The notes under the pieces were generated by a model, which saw nothing but the letters and a program-made list of their open reading frames with translations, searched no databases and had not been told where the DNA came from. A DNA stretch of 64,000 bases. It comes from Mansonella perstans. Taxonomy: Eukaryota; Nematoda; Chromadorea; Rhabditida; Onchocercidae. This document shows positions 1 to 13,300 of the stretch, one piece after another. The stretch lies in assembly GCA_037074765.1 (NCBI GenBank), contig JBAMDO010000123.1, forward strand, positions 62,001 to 126,000. The letters run 5' to 3'. The position numbers and the translations under genes are program-made. The number at the start of each line of letters is the position of its first letter. Position 1 is the stretch's first letter.

Positions 1-2553
1 TATTCAATCATCCATGGAAGCACGCTTTTCGTAAATCATGACTACCAATAACGTGGCCATTATTGAGCTTTAAGAGATAGACACGGCTAAAAAGATAATC
101 AAGAATTTCCATTATTCACTTTCGAGAACACACGTTTAATATAGAAGGTTTTTCGGTGCAAATTTTACGGAGGAATTTGTAAAAAAAGAGCTAGCCTCAT
201 CACATCCAGAACATCTTGGATAAACAGAATCGCCAAAGTGACGGCCGCAATAATAAACACCATTTTTATAAAAATAGAGAAGGTCTACAAGCCTCTGGTT
301 GCAAATATGGCACTTGAAGCAATTGACATGCCACATTTCCTAAAATTCACTAGCATGTGGAAGTGAGCATTTCCAAAAAATTGATTAACACAGAAAGATT
401 AAAAAAGACTAACAGCAGGTGATCCGTGATCTGTTACAACAGCAAGCTCGCCAATTTGCAAATTTTCATGGCAAAACTGGCATTTCTAAATTTAAAAATT
501 TTCAATAACTCTTTGATACGAAAAAACTGCCTTCACTAAACAACCAATGGTAGATAAAACACTTCCATGCAGGTTTTACCAAATTTCCGTACACAACTGT
601 GGCATTTATGATAAGCAAAGTTTACAGATGAGACTGCGTGCATAAAAATTACTTAAAACACAAAACGAATGAATTCAGAATAGTTCTAGCTAACCCCACA
701 GTTGTCTTGCAAGCCGATTCCTCCAAAACCATGCGATGCAGGTGCCACAGTCTTCCAATCATCTGGTAACACAGTCGTTTCACAGAATTCAATCAGCTTA
801 CCCACACCAACAATCTAAACTGCTCAAAGCATTTTAATTGATAAAAAAATTACTGTTCATTCTAATCTAAACGGAAAATAAATAAAAAACAGAAAAACCA
901 ATAAAGATAGGATTACTAACAGTGTTTGATCAATTAGTATAAAACTGCACTAGATTATGGCACGAGTATACATTCAAAATCTTGCAATATACACATCAGA
1001 ATTAGAAGAATAATGCAACGAACTCTTTCCTTTACGATATTTACATATTTGGCGTGTTCCTTTCTATCCATTTCAGTCTTCAAGGATTTCGCAGCAGACG
1101 CATCAGAATCATGATGCGGCAACTGAACAGAAAGATTCGGATAAGAAATCAAAAATAAACAAAATTTTTAAGTTAGAAGAAAAATGAATTTGAATCTATT
1201 ACGTAGATCAGCTTTCAAATATGATGCTCGTGAAAAGAAATAGCTTTAGGAAATGCAAAACCTGTAACTTTTTAAAATCTATAATCTGTATAGACACAAA
1301 AACAGCAAAATCATTCCTTTAAATGGAATTTTAAAATAACCCTATGAATATTTAAAAAAAGATGTACAAACAATAAGATTGGCCACAAGGAAAATGGAGT
1401 TATAAGACAAACAAGAACTATAATTATAGTAACTTCAAACCTGATGCTGCAATTTGAGACGCCTATCTAAAGCGCCTTCAGTGTCAGCAATAGGACGTTC
1501 ATTTTCTGGAAGAGCACTGAAGTATTTCCCAGCTAAAACTTTGTCAGCTGTTGGAACCCACGTATACTCCGACATTTCGTTTTTTTCTTTAGCATCTTCA
1601 AATCTCACATTGTACATTGACTCCGGTCTAATTTTCTGGAAATTGATTACAATGCAAATCCCTCCGTAAAGCTAATCCAGGTTTTCTAAAATTTCTTCTT
1701 AAACTAAATATATCTGCATCCCGCGATATAAATAATTATTTTTTTCAAATGAAAACTACAAACCTCCAATTTAATATTGGGAAAAGAGTAAGCCTTTTTT
1801 GAATCCGGTAATGAAGGCGATGACTTGCTCTCAAATTGGGGCATGGAATCAAACAAACGACCTGTAAAAGAATTAATAATAATTAGTACACAGCAACTTT
1901 GTAGTTAGTTGAAAAGTAAGATTAACCAAATATAAATCGGAGTATTATAAGACGTTGAAGTTAATGCTTAACATCGATACGCTCAGGATTTTAAACAAAA
2001 TGAACGTGGGTAATCAGAGAAAGAAAAGATGAAACAAGAACCTATTATTATTTGACCATGATCCATGTTTCCTGGCAATATTACATCGTGATCATCCATT
2101 CTGCAGGAACATACTTTACACATTTTCCTGCAAAAGCAAAGTTAAGACATTTAAGATAAAGTAAAGTATATGTAAAAAAATTATCGCTATTTTCACGCAA
2201 CGTTAAAAAAACCACCTCCAATAGTGTAAGTCGAGACCCGGACAATCACATTTTAAACAACGTGAACCCGCACCAATTTCATGACATAATATATTCTGAA
2301 AAACATTAACTCATTAAAACATACGTATTTTATGCATTTTATGCGCAAACACCATTTTAATTCCTACTATAAAATCGATGTTAGAACATCAAACATTCAT
2401 ATAAACTAATCTTTAGGGAACTGTTTCTGCAGTTAATTTTTCAACTTTAGTTTAAGCGTTAAAAGACAAATAGCAAACCTTAGGCTTATTTTCAAGCTTG
2501 AAAATGTCTGGATTGACATGAGCACCACCACGACAATCCACTTCACTGATCAT
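1..2553 (-). CDS. tes-1: Testin-family PET-LIM domain protein (3' partial at window edge)
   Basis: Testins are actin/junction-associated adaptors with a cysteine-rich N-terminus, a PET domain and three LIM zinc domains. Minus-strand exons I can join with consistent phase: 2479-2553, 2216-2295, 2042-2127, 1764-1861, 1441-1635, 1036-1122 (end uncertain, alternative 1045), 700-814, 563-633 (optional), 414-485 and 169-339. The N-terminus carries the testin motif HYWRKMCKVCSC followed by DDHDVILPGN; the PET domain runs from TWVPTADKVLAGKYF through LPENERPIADTEGALDRR to LPHHDSDAS. LIM1 is CQFC...MWHVNCFKCHIC...YYCGRHF, ending near CSGCDE at the start of LIM2. LIM2 and LIM3 should lie left of base 1; I could not find a convincing LIM2 exon in bases 1-168. 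Start ATG at 2553 follows an AAAG acceptor-like site, so a trans-spliced start is possible. Prickle is the other PET-LIM family, but the DDHDV cysteine-rich N-terminus favours testin. Confidence 0.87.
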
Positions 2554-3823
2554 TTCTTTAAATATTCAATACATGCAATCAGTTACATCACTATATGTAT
2601 CATCATGGTTTAATCTTTTATCATCGTCATGCTACAATAGAAAAGCATTGATCAAATAGCTGTTAAGAGTTTTCTTTTGTCAATATTTTATCAAAGACCA
2701 AAAATTAGACACAGAATGGTATTAGCTCTAAAACAGACACATCGGAGCATTGAACTTGAAAACAAGCAAAAATAAGAAAAGTAAAACAGTCTCTTTCACT
2801 CTTTCACTGTAATTTAACGGGCAATGAATTCGCACACACATATGGAAGCATTTTTCAAAATACCCTTTTCATGAATTGAAAGATGGAACCGATGACCTCA
2901 GAGAACTTTCCATTGATTCAAACTGTCAATAGCTGCCATCTTTTAAAGTATGATGTAAAAACCTTTTAAAGAATGGTGTAAAAAATTTAAAGAATGATGT
3001 AAAAAATAAAATTCTGAATTCGAGCGAGAAAGAGGCTAAATTAGAATATATCCTCTTCTTCCAGAGAAATGAAATTCATTGCAGTTAAGCTTAAATGTGA
3101 ACTTTTTGCTTAACGCGTGCCACTATAATAGGAAAAAAGAGATGTAAGAAATGAAAATTTCTTGTATAATAGCAGAAATTGCAAACTAAATATTCTGATA
3201 TTTAGACGATCACTAAATGCATTTAATCATATTCAATTCATCCCTGAAGGCAATATAGAAAAGAGAAAACGAGGAGAATATGGCATTCAAAAATGCTGAA
3301 ATTGATGACTAATCGAAAATCGAAAATATCTCGCAATACGAGCTTTTAAGATGAAAAGTGGGGTTGCATAGTACTAAAAGAATTTATTTAACAAAATTAT
3401 TCATGATATGATTTTATTCATGACAAAATTTTTAACAATGCAAACCAAAATTAGCTCGTTACAAAAATTCACTATATACTAATTCACATTCCATAATATC
3501 TCTTGACCTTTTCCTCATAAATCTATAACATTACTTGACCTTACGTTTTTTCCTTATAAATCATCCAGCAAAACAAAGTTGTATGCTCTGTTCCGAGAAT
3601 CCAAACAACTCGTAGCAACATTGGACTGCGTAACACACTAATTGAGTCATCGTGACAACAACAATCCCTTCTTCAATTTCAACCACTTCCATTATTTCGA
3701 TTATTCTTAACAATTTATTGATCGATTTCTCCGGAATATCTGCTATAGAAGGATTTATTTATTTGTACACCATCTTTCCCCTATCATTGGATTATCTTCA
3801 ATTTCATCTTGCAAATTTAGCAT
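2554..3823. other. Intergenic sequence, no gene seen
   Basis: AT-rich sequence upstream of the testin gene. The only sizeable plus-strand frame (3652-3870) is serine/isoleucine-rich low-complexity sequence that runs into the tandem array, and I do not accept it as a gene. The testin promoter presumably lies at its left end. Confidence 0.6.
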
Positions 3824-4306
3824 TTCAAATATTCCCAGAATTATTGTTTGACACATCTGAATCGTCGTAAATGTGCTGCGCTAACACTCCTTTATATTCA
3901 AATATTTCCAGAATTATTGTTTGACACATCTGAATCGTCGTAAATGTGCTGCGCTAACACTCCTTTATATTCAAATATTTCCAGAATTATTGTTTGACAC
4001 ATCTGAATCGTCGTAAATGTGCTGCGCTAACACTTCTTTATATTCAAATATTTCCAGAATTATTGTTTGACACATCTGAATCGTCGTAAATGTGCTGCGC
4101 TAACACTCATTTATATTCAAATATTTCCAGAATTATTGTTTGACACATCTGAATCGTCGTAAATGTGCTGCGCTAACACTCCTTTATATTCAAATATTTC
4201 CAGAATTATTGTTTGACACATCTGAATCGTCGTAAATGTGCTGCGCTAACACTCCTTTATATTCAAATATTTCCAGAATTATTGTTTAACACATCTGAAT
4301 CGTCGT
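3824..4306. repeat. 73-bp tandem repeat array, about 6.6 copies
   Basis: The anchor GAATCGTCG recurs at 3859, 3932, 4005, 4078, 4151, 4224 and 4297, exactly 73 bp apart each time. Copies are almost identical (single changes such as cctttata/cttctttata, catttata and tttaac near the end), so the array is young or homogenised. The unit is not a multiple of three and contains stop codons, so it is not a coding repeat. The unit contains TTTCCAGAATTATTGTTTGACAC and a GC-richer core, GTGCTGCGCTAACACTC. Confidence 0.95.
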
Positions 4307-5494
4307 GATCATAATAAGAACATGCTGTACTAACAACACTCCTTTATAAACACAGTATCAGGATGTATATGATAAACAAGTTATTCGACAAGATAAGTAC
4401 AATGACAATATCCTCTTCTCTCTATTTCTATTATTTGTCCCAATGTTTCCTTGAAGTTAACATTTGAAGGCAACTATCAATTCTCAACTGATATTTTTTG
4501 TACTGCCAGTCTATCAGAATGATTATCCTATTTATACAAATGTCCCCTTTTGTTAAAATATTGATCTAACCTTTCCTTTATCGAAGTGAATTTGTTTTCC
4601 TTAGTTTATCTTTACAATATATACTGTATGGCTTCCTCTCTTATATGAGTGTTGGCAGTCTTTGTATCATAACCGGTAATCCTACACAATAGAAGTATTA
4701 TTATTGAATGTATGCGTGTGTATGTACCCATCGTGCTAGTTCAAATCAATTTCCATGAAACAGCACGCCATTAAATTGGTTCCTCAATTTTCTTATTTTC
4801 AATCGTACGAAATGAAAATAATAGAGTCATCTTTTTTCAGTAAAGCACAATGAACACTAAATTTAACTAACAGTCAAAGGAAAAAATTAAATTTAACAAA
4901 TAAAAAAAGAAGAATAACGGAATGTCTAAAAAAGATAACGAATCTTATACGATATATTGCGATTTGTTCTTATAACATTATGAAAATATTCAACGAATTG
5001 CAACAATAATTACAATGATAAATGATAATTTTTCTCCTGTTATCAGAAGTCAAAAAAATTAATCTTAAAATTATTCTTCATGACAGTGTGCCTGCCTGTT
5101 TGTTTCTATATCCATGCAATAATTCTTTCATACAATCATGTTATGAATTATCAGATGAAATAAAAAATTTTTTATTTTTATCAAGTAATAAATGCAAAAA
5201 AAAAGAAAAGAAAAACTAATGGATAATAAAATGTTATTTGCAAATAGAATAAATTTAACAATTCTATAGCAAAGTATTGGCATTTTTCGACTAATGATTG
5301 AAAAAATACCAATAACGCTGAAAATCTCATAACTATTACATTTGGTATGTTGGCTTCATAACTGGTAAGTAAGTTTCTTCGTTAGAATATAAATTAATTG
5401 ACCTAATTGACCTGAACAAAGTGCAGCTTTTTTTATTAACAATGTTCACTGAAAATTATCATTTGAATCTATAATTTAGTTAATCGGTAATACA
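4307..5494. other. Intergenic AT-rich sequence
   Basis: No convincing exon on either strand. The 65-codon frame at 5022-5219 is lysine/serine/leucine low-complexity ending in a poly-lysine run. Confidence 0.5.
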
Positions 5495-5760
5495 AATGAG
5501 GCAAATTATGATCGATGCTATTCCGGTTATTGTCGTTTCAAATGGATAAATGACTATCAAATTCGAAATGGTTCATCTGAATCATTACAGTACATGGAGA
5601 ATAGCTATAATGCACTTACGATGATGGTGTTGTATTAAAAAAAGTTGAGTAAATGAAGTTAGGAAAAAAAAAGAAATTAGCAACATATGAAGTACAAAGA
5701 AAGATCATTTTGAATGTTGGTAATTTACATGAGCATTCACATGAAAATGATTTCTTGTAA
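5495..5760 (+). pseudogene. Short coding-like islands, unrecognised
   Basis: Two plus-strand stretches read like protein although neither is long. The first, near 5497-5637, gives EANYDRCYSGYCRFKWIND and continues to a TAA with mixed polar composition; the second, 5653-5760, starts at an ATG and gives LATYEVQRKIILNVGNLHEH before a TAA. They are in different frames, with no plausible intron between them. Together with the larger tract at 7-8.9 kb they may be remnants of one decayed gene. I recognise no family. Confidence 0.25.
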
Positions 5761-6968
5761 TACTACAAGCAATTTGAAAACTTATTGATAGAAAGGTGAC
5801 AGATTATTCCGAAATAATTAAAAGAGTGGAAACAACTATATTTTTGACGTAATTGTGGAAGTCGGTGAACCTTCTTTTTCGTCACAAATTATAAATTCTC
5901 CTCCTTCACGAAAGACTGCAAGCATTTAAACCAAAAATATTTAGGATGAATCTTGAATGAACCATTTCCTCACCAAACCAGTTTTTTTTTTTACCTTTAA
6001 ACTTCAATGAATCGAAGTATTTTTCGTTTCCTACTAGTTTCTACTAGTTCTGAAGTGTATCCGGAAATGTCCGCTCCAATTGCTCGCGTACTTGAAACTT
6101 TTGAATCCCCTTAAAATACGGTATTTTTTTCAGATTTTTACGAGAAAAAAGGAGAAGTGGGAAAATGATAGTCATTTACGGACGCAGCAATGTTCTTACA
6201 GGACGAATTATTGTATTGTCATCAAATAACCAACGATGCCATGTACCCGAGTAAATATTTGGTTTTAAAACTACTGTAACCTTTATTTAAAGTTGAATTA
6301 AGATAACGAAATCCAGGAAATCTGCTCTTTGACAACCCAGTGTTTCAAATTTTCGGCTAAAAATAATAGTAAACAAGTGGAATAACAATATTTAGTTCAT
6401 CTTTAAACAGGATTCAGTTCTTCATTTTGTATGTTCTATATCTCACTCACATTGAAGAATTCCCACTCCGGAATGTGCATCATCGCGTATGAAATCGTGG
6501 AATAATGCATGATAATATCAGCTGTGTAACTTCGTAGCGCGCGCAAAATTTGAATCAGAACCTTTAAAAAATTGGAAAATTTTGTAAACAAACATAGAGC
6601 ATGCGGTGCTTGCTTTATTAGATTTTACAAGTGATTATTTCATGTTTTAATTTGTTGCTTCAAACATACCATATTTCAGTCATATCTTTTGATATTCAAT
6701 GAATTGACTATTACAAAATATTCTGTACAAAAATAGTTGGCAATCAGTGATAAAGTGATACTGACCACATAGTTTAATAGTTCTTCTTAATTTTATTAGA
6801 AAATAACTGCATGTAAGCAACAGTAACAGTCCCGAATATTTTGAATTCCACAAAAAAAAACTAGAACTAAAGATACTAACAAATACAATCGCACTGATCA
6901 ACGACAATTGTACCGATCTGCACCATAAACAAATAAATACCTGAAAACTATTCTTAAACTTCTAAGTA

Positions 6969-8874
6969 ATTGTTAATCCAGAAACTGCAATCCTTGTTCG
7001 CCATCCAACCAGCAATATTTTGATTCATAATTTGTACGTCTGCTATTATAATTGACGCTGCAAGAATTTGAGGAAAAAAAAAATTCAGCCAATTGAACAT
7101 CATTGCGAATAGATATAACAGAAGATGAAGGCAAAATAGCGAGTTACATATCGGAACAGAACTGGATTCAAAGATTTGCGGCAAACGATGCAAATTTAAT
7201 TTTGGTGCAAGTAGTAGCAATATTCAAAAATGAATATAGAGATACATGACCAGATAAAGAAAATTCAATTCTACCAAGCTAGAAATGGAGTTTGCTGATG
7301 GCAATCCATTACTGAAAGTTGCAGAAATTATAAGCAAGGATATGACTGTCAAATTTAATCTTTCATCGAATTAACTTCTTTTCGTTTTTTTCCCACCTAA
7401 AGGAAGTCTTGATGATAAGAATTTACATTAAAAAAATATGCTAGATTTAAGCGATACTTGTAAAATGGATAACGATAGTAAAAGTAGCCAAATATTTCAC
7501 AAGTATTAAATTCCGAACACTTGCAGTAACAGGAGAAATTTTAATAATTTTGCTGCAAATAAAAGACATTTCAGACCGGAAATATTTGCTTTATAATTGT
7601 ATGCGGAACTAAATTTAAAACACCAACACATAAAAACGCCAAAAGAAAATGTGAATCCCAAGTAAAGTTTTTGAATCAGAATTCGAATGCATGTATGGAA
7701 ATTATCTTTTCCATCATTCCAGAATCAATTTCCACCAAAAGAAAACTCAAAAATAGATCAAAGCCAAAAATAGTCAGACAGATAATAATCCATGAGTGTA
7801 AAAACAGAGCTCTTTACAAAAAATTTTCCAGGACACCGAAAGCTTTTTTCTCTAACCTTTTTGTTTTTGTAAACAAACCAGCACAGCCCATTATCGACAG
7901 AGAGTTGGCACGACGGCAACTGCGGAATGAAATTGAAATCAAAATGTAAACGATGGAAAAATTTGATGTCATCAGTCATATTGAACACAACTGTCCGTAA
8001 GGTTGTAACCCACAATCATGAATTGGAGTATCAAGAAATAGTTCAAAGAGTTGATAGATTCCGGTGATCTATTCAGTGTGATAAGTGACATTTCCAAAAA
8101 CAATGAAAAGATTACTTATGATGCTTCTTTTCAAAATGTTAGTATTTTTTCTACTTATTATTAAGTAGAGAAAAATGGTGACTAAAAAATCAACCCTATC
8201 GTCCGATGTCCATTCAGGAAGATTTTTGGTAATAATAGAAACGGCATTATCCAAGGTCAACGCAGTGATTTTGAAAGATGATGAGGATGATTTCAAAAAA
8301 AAAAGTAACTTCGGAAACAGCATAAAAGATTGGAGAAAAAGTTGATGTCATCGAGATTTGCAAAAATATTTTTCCATCGTCCGTCATCAAAAACAATAGC
8401 ATTGTTTGGAAAACAAGTCAACAATTCAAATCAAGATAATGTAAAATCACTTCAGTGAAGATATGTGCAAAGTCACGAGAATAACAGAGATGGAAAGTGA
8501 TGTTGAAATTTCAGAAAAAAGTAAATAAACTCAATTTGTAAAGGATGCCTTAAATTTAAACATGAAATTGGAAATACAATAAAACAGTAAAGACTAGTTA
8601 TGGGTATTATTCACTGGTTAACATCGGATAACCGTTGCAGAAGAAAAAAAAAAAGGAACTTTACTAGGAAATTAGGCATTTTTTTTGCAACACACATAGA
8701 GTTGTAAGAAGGTAAATTTATTGAAGATAGCAAATACTTGCACAGCTCTATGGAACTGGCGAATGCACGGATAGTGGAAAAAACCGTGAATTCATCTAGT
8801 GCCATTGAGTATGTGCCAGTAGCGGCGATTCAGGTGTATCCATTCATTCCTGGATATTCCAAGATATTCCGATA
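6969..8874 (+). pseudogene. Degenerate coding-like tract of unknown family
   Basis: About eleven plus-strand islands follow each other in shifting frames, each ended by a stop: near 6969-7034 (IVNPETAILVRHPTSNILI), 7100-7249 (ITEDEGKIASYISEQNW), 7285-7374 (MEFADGNPLLKVAEIISKDM), 7499-7612, 7671-7949, 7870-8066 (VRKVVTHNHELEYQEI), 8045-8165 (ELIDSGDLFSVISDISKNNE), 8174-8344, 8333-8437, 8448-8528 (VTRITEMESDVEISEKSK) and 8711-8874 (SSMELANARIVEKTVNSSS). Their composition is that of a soluble polar protein, unlike the F/L-rich antisense frames. Gaps are too short and lack splice sites, so a frameshifted pseudogene or element remnant is the simplest reading. The VRKVV.HNHE stretch faintly recalls the end of FLYWCH zinc fingers, seen in some nematode regulators and Mutator-type transposases; this is weak. 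A multi-exon live gene with odd introns is the alternative. Confidence 0.4.
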
Positions 8875-9567
8875 GATCCCAACGAAGGTACATTAAATTT
8901 TTTCACGATTCAGCGATAATATAGAAATGTAAATATGCTATAAAAATTAATTGCTTAAAAGGTTGAGAAATGCGATGAAGCAGTATTGATGGATGATTCC
9001 TTCTGGACCATATTGTGATAATTTAGAGTTTGATGATCCATTATTGTTGCTTGTATGAGTAAATTGTGCAAATGTCCAACAAAATCTATCAACAATTGAT
9101 GGATAAATTATATTTTTGAAACAATCACTTGAACATTAGCAAATTTTAACAAGCAATATTTAATAGAGAATAGAAAATCATCGTACATATAGAATGATGA
9201 AAATGATCTAAGATATTTAGAGAATATCTTATAAAAGAATTCTATTATCTTATTTCTATGTGAAACCTAATAAATTATTATCCTCATCCTGATAATTTAA
9301 ATTAGCATAGACTTTAAACTTTCATTCTTCATAATTTTAATCGCTCCTTATCACTACTTGTAGTATGGAACAGTACAACAATCATCATCACACCATCTAC
9401 CTTATCAGGGCTGTAACATCGATTGCGTGACAGGAGGACAATAGCAACTACAACAATTGTGAGTGAATGAACAACCAACCTATTTACCCGTCGGATCAAC
9501 CGACTGCGCGTCCTGTCTCGCTACCATTCACCATCAGGAGGCATCATTGATTCGGAGGTATGAAACA
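8875..9567. other. Intergenic sequence, nothing recognised
   Basis: AT-rich with no convincing frame. The open frame entering the microsatellite at 9463 owes its length to the repeat. Confidence 0.5.
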
Positions 9568-9705
9568 CGCAAACACACACATACATACATACATACGTAC
9601 ATACATATACATATACATATACATACACATACATATACATACACATACACATACATACGCATACACACACACACACATACATGCACATACATACAACATA
9701 CATAT
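9568..9705. repeat. CATA/CACA microsatellite
   Basis: Interrupted run of cataca, catata and cacaca units. Because the 4- and 6-base units lack stops, it opens frames of 78-116 codons on both strands, all composed of His/Tyr/Thr/Ile or Val/Cys/Met repeats; none is a gene. Confidence 0.95.
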
Positions 9706-10196
9706 ACAAAGACCGCTTTTCCATTCTCCTCAACAACCTCCGCCCTCGACCAATCCGTATAGCTATCCAATCGTTTTTACGCCTCTGAAATCGACGAAAA
9801 ATCTTCCGAGACACTTGATTGACACACCATAAGATACACAATAACCATCCTTTCCTCTCTTTCTTCTCCATTACTTTATTTTCAGACCTTTTGTCTGTCT
9901 CTGTACTTCTCTCCTACAAACGCCTATACCCGATGAGTTAATTTCCCGTAGGAAGGCAGCTATTTTACCGATACCTCATCTATTCCTTTGCCCTATTATC
10001 CTTTCACCATTGTAGTATCCAATCAAACTCTCCATCACATTCAATCCAGTCACTTAAGTCTTATTATTCCATATTCAATACTACTACAAGGTAGAAACAG
10101 TCAGTCAGTTACCATCTACATCTATTGTTACCAAATTGAACCTTCACGAATCATCATCCTATCGGTACTAATGCTCAGAAAAGCATACAAGTATAC

Positions 10197-10276
10197 AAGC
10201 ACACATACATACATACATACATACACACACATACACATACACATACATCCATACATACATAATAAACACACACATA
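10197..10276. repeat. CATA/CACA microsatellite
   Basis: Second array of catacatacacacacata units, followed by a short palindromic stretch around tttatgtatgtatacataaaa (10279-10300). It accounts for the long His/Thr/Ile frame at 9988-10314. Confidence 0.93.
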
Positions 10277-10319
10277 CTTTTATGTATGTATACATAAAAG
10301 CTATCCCTCAATAACGAGG

Positions 10320-13300
10320 TAGAAATGTTGTCCAGGGAGTTTTACCTGATGGGTAGCATTGATTCTATTGTTCCCCTTTTTACCCTCTCTTTTCGTTGCC
10401 ATCTATCCATCCATCCGTCCATCCTATCAACATCCATCTCTGGGCGCTTCATCACCCCCCCCCAAAACATCAATGTCCTTGGCTGTACCATTTTCAAAAG
10501 TTCATTTTATACTTCCCCAAATCTTCCTTCTTCATTTCATATACATTTCCCCTAACCAAGCAAACATTTACATTTGATGAGGAATAAGCATACATGCAAA
10601 GTATACACAATAATTTAAACTTTCAAATATATACAAATCAATCATTATTTAAAATCAATTTAAATTTCAATCAAATAAATTTACTTTCATTCATTCCAAA
10701 TTTAACATTATTTACTATACTATATTGCTATACATTTATATTTATAACATTTCCAATTAATTTCATGTGATTAATAATTATTGCTAAGTTAAAGAAATTA
10801 AAATTCTAATCAATTATCATATATGAAGAAAATACTCATTTGCTACTATAGAAAGTTAGTTACAATTACGATATTGAAAAATTGAAAGCCACCTTATACG
10901 ATTACAGGAATATTTTCATCACTACATGATGTTTTCCTAATAACAATATATCATACTAAAGCAACAGCTAAAACTCTTACTTTTCCTATTAATTTTTACA
11001 AATAGGATAAATTATTTGGGAATGCATTATTGTTTTCTTTACAAATCTATCTTACTTCAATGATTGTTTAATTATACATTTTGCTTTATTTGAAAAATTC
11101 TAAAGTTTTTTTTTTTAACATTTCACAATTTACAAAATTATTTTTAACTGGAAAAGATTATGACATAGCTAGAAGGAAACCTGAATTGGAATTAGTTGGT
11201 CTATTTAGTTTTCAATACCTCTAACGATGAAGTCAACGATATCTTTTAGCTCCAACTAATTTTTTTTTTTTTTTTTTTTGTTTTTTTTCTTATCTATTCA
11301 AAAATCGACAACCAACAAATATTCATGAAAATATATTGAAATATCAAAGTCATGATTTCTCGGAATTTCTGCGGGAAAATGGTTAAAAATTTAATTCTGG
11401 TTACAAAGAAAACAATTTCGCTCTACTTTTACATAACGAAGATTTCATTTATTGAATTAAAATTCAATTGGCAATCTTCTGGCACAAAGTATTATCATTT
11501 GTTTTGTTGTCCTACATCTTTTTTTTTGTCAACTTTTCCCGGCCAACAGGACTTTTATTCACTCCAATTCTAATATACAAATTATGAATAAATTTCAGAT
11601 TTGGTAGGTTTATAATTATTATTTTTCAACAATGAACGAAGAATTGCAAGTAACCCTCTGATTTTTAACACTTCTTCAACAGCGTACAGGATAAAACAGC
11701 GAGAACTGTTTTTCGGGATGTGTGTGCTTTCTTATTTTCAGGGCTCAAAACAGCAACCAACTACCAATATAACATTGAATACGTGATGACCGCGGTAACC
11801 AACAGCAGAAGAAAATTAAAAGAGCGATTTTGAATTGCCAATTCCATTTCTTCCTCCTTTAAGCGCATAATTCATTTTGACATATAATTTCCTTCCCACT
11901 GATCTATTTAGCGCAGCACATCATTGATGAAAATGTGAATTTGAACTCCCGTCACTCTCATAATGTAATGGTTCTATATCAAAACAGAGCCCATAAAAAC
12001 TGCAGGAAATATCACTAACCTGAAATTAAAATAATATCATCATTAAAAATGTGATTCTGAATAGTCCGAGACGAGATGATGGAATTTAATTTAGCTAGTA
12101 AGTCAAATTTCCAAATTGTTTGCCTTATAGTATCCATGTGCACTAGCTTATATTGCTAGCAATAGAACTGAAATTTAAAGTTTATTATCCACTCAAAAAT
12201 TGTAATATCACCAAAATCAACTGTGCTAATATGCCATCTTTCACATCCTTAAACTAATAATAATGCTTAGCCGATCATCGCTCAAACCGGAAATCTTAAG
12301 GATTTGTATATCATGGGAGTATATAGCTTGCTTGTTAATTGAAAACGACGAAATCTAACAAGATTTATAAACATATAATATAATGGTACGATGTACTGTA
12401 CACAAATCAAATGCCAGTAATAAGATGAAATGATCTTAAAGACAATCCAAAAGTACAAAACATATAAAACATCAGAAAGAGATAGAAGGCGAATATACAA
12501 TTGAAGACACAATTCTGATACCTACAAAACGTCTCATATTCAAAAACTATCAAATAATGTTCACAAAAAAAAAATCTCATTTTTTTTCAAATTGCGATAA
12601 AGAAACGGTAATACCACTTTGTTTCTTTGTTATAATCCGAAAAAAATTAAAATTTTATTCCAATTTTTTTTCAACAAACCAATTTCAATGCAATAATTTA
12701 GAGGAATACGCTCTATTCCCTAAAAAGCCAACCGCGCATATTTATGGAAGTTGGTTATGGAGTTCAAAAAAAATGAGATTTTAGAGCACTAAATTTTCTT
12801 TGACGACGTATATTCAGATATTCGCAATGAAGCACTTCACTAAGCCAACATCTTTCAGTCTAATTATGCTGGACATAAACATGGGAAAATAGAATCTGCT
12901 CCAGGTTGGACAGTCAAAAGGTACAAACATTTCAAATATTTCAACGTCAAAACAATATCAAGAACCACAACACAAAAAGCAACTAATCATTATAAATTAA
13001 AAGGCATAATTCGAGAGACATAATCATTTCGAAAGAGCAAATAACTAACAGAAATATAAATCCGAGCAAGTAATTTGCATATCCGTCAGAATGCAGGTAA
13101 TAAAAATGCAACTGATTTAGTTCAGAATAACAATTAAGTAAATTGGCGACATGAAAGAAATCTTTTGGAAAAAGAATTTTCGAATCACAATAGATTTTGA
13201 AAACGGACACATATAAATGGAAGGAAGTGACTGGAAAATGATCAATACGAAACAAGGTTGTGAGCAAAAACACAAAAATGGTTATCATAGTAACAAAAAA

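Noticed and set aside
1..135. Search for the testin LIM2 exon
   Set aside because: An acceptor-like TTTTTAG is present, but no frame gives the expected Cys/His spacing, so no exon is called there.
8069..8323. Minus-strand 84-codon frame, and similar ones at 6954-7220, 7758-8015 and 8611-8805
   Set aside because: Composition is phenylalanine/leucine-rich as expected for the antisense of the polar plus-strand islands.
9463..10314. Several open frames of 76-116 codons on both strands
   Set aside because: They are produced by CATA/CACA microsatellites and consist of repeated His/Tyr/Thr or Val/Cys/Met; no splice sites or family support.
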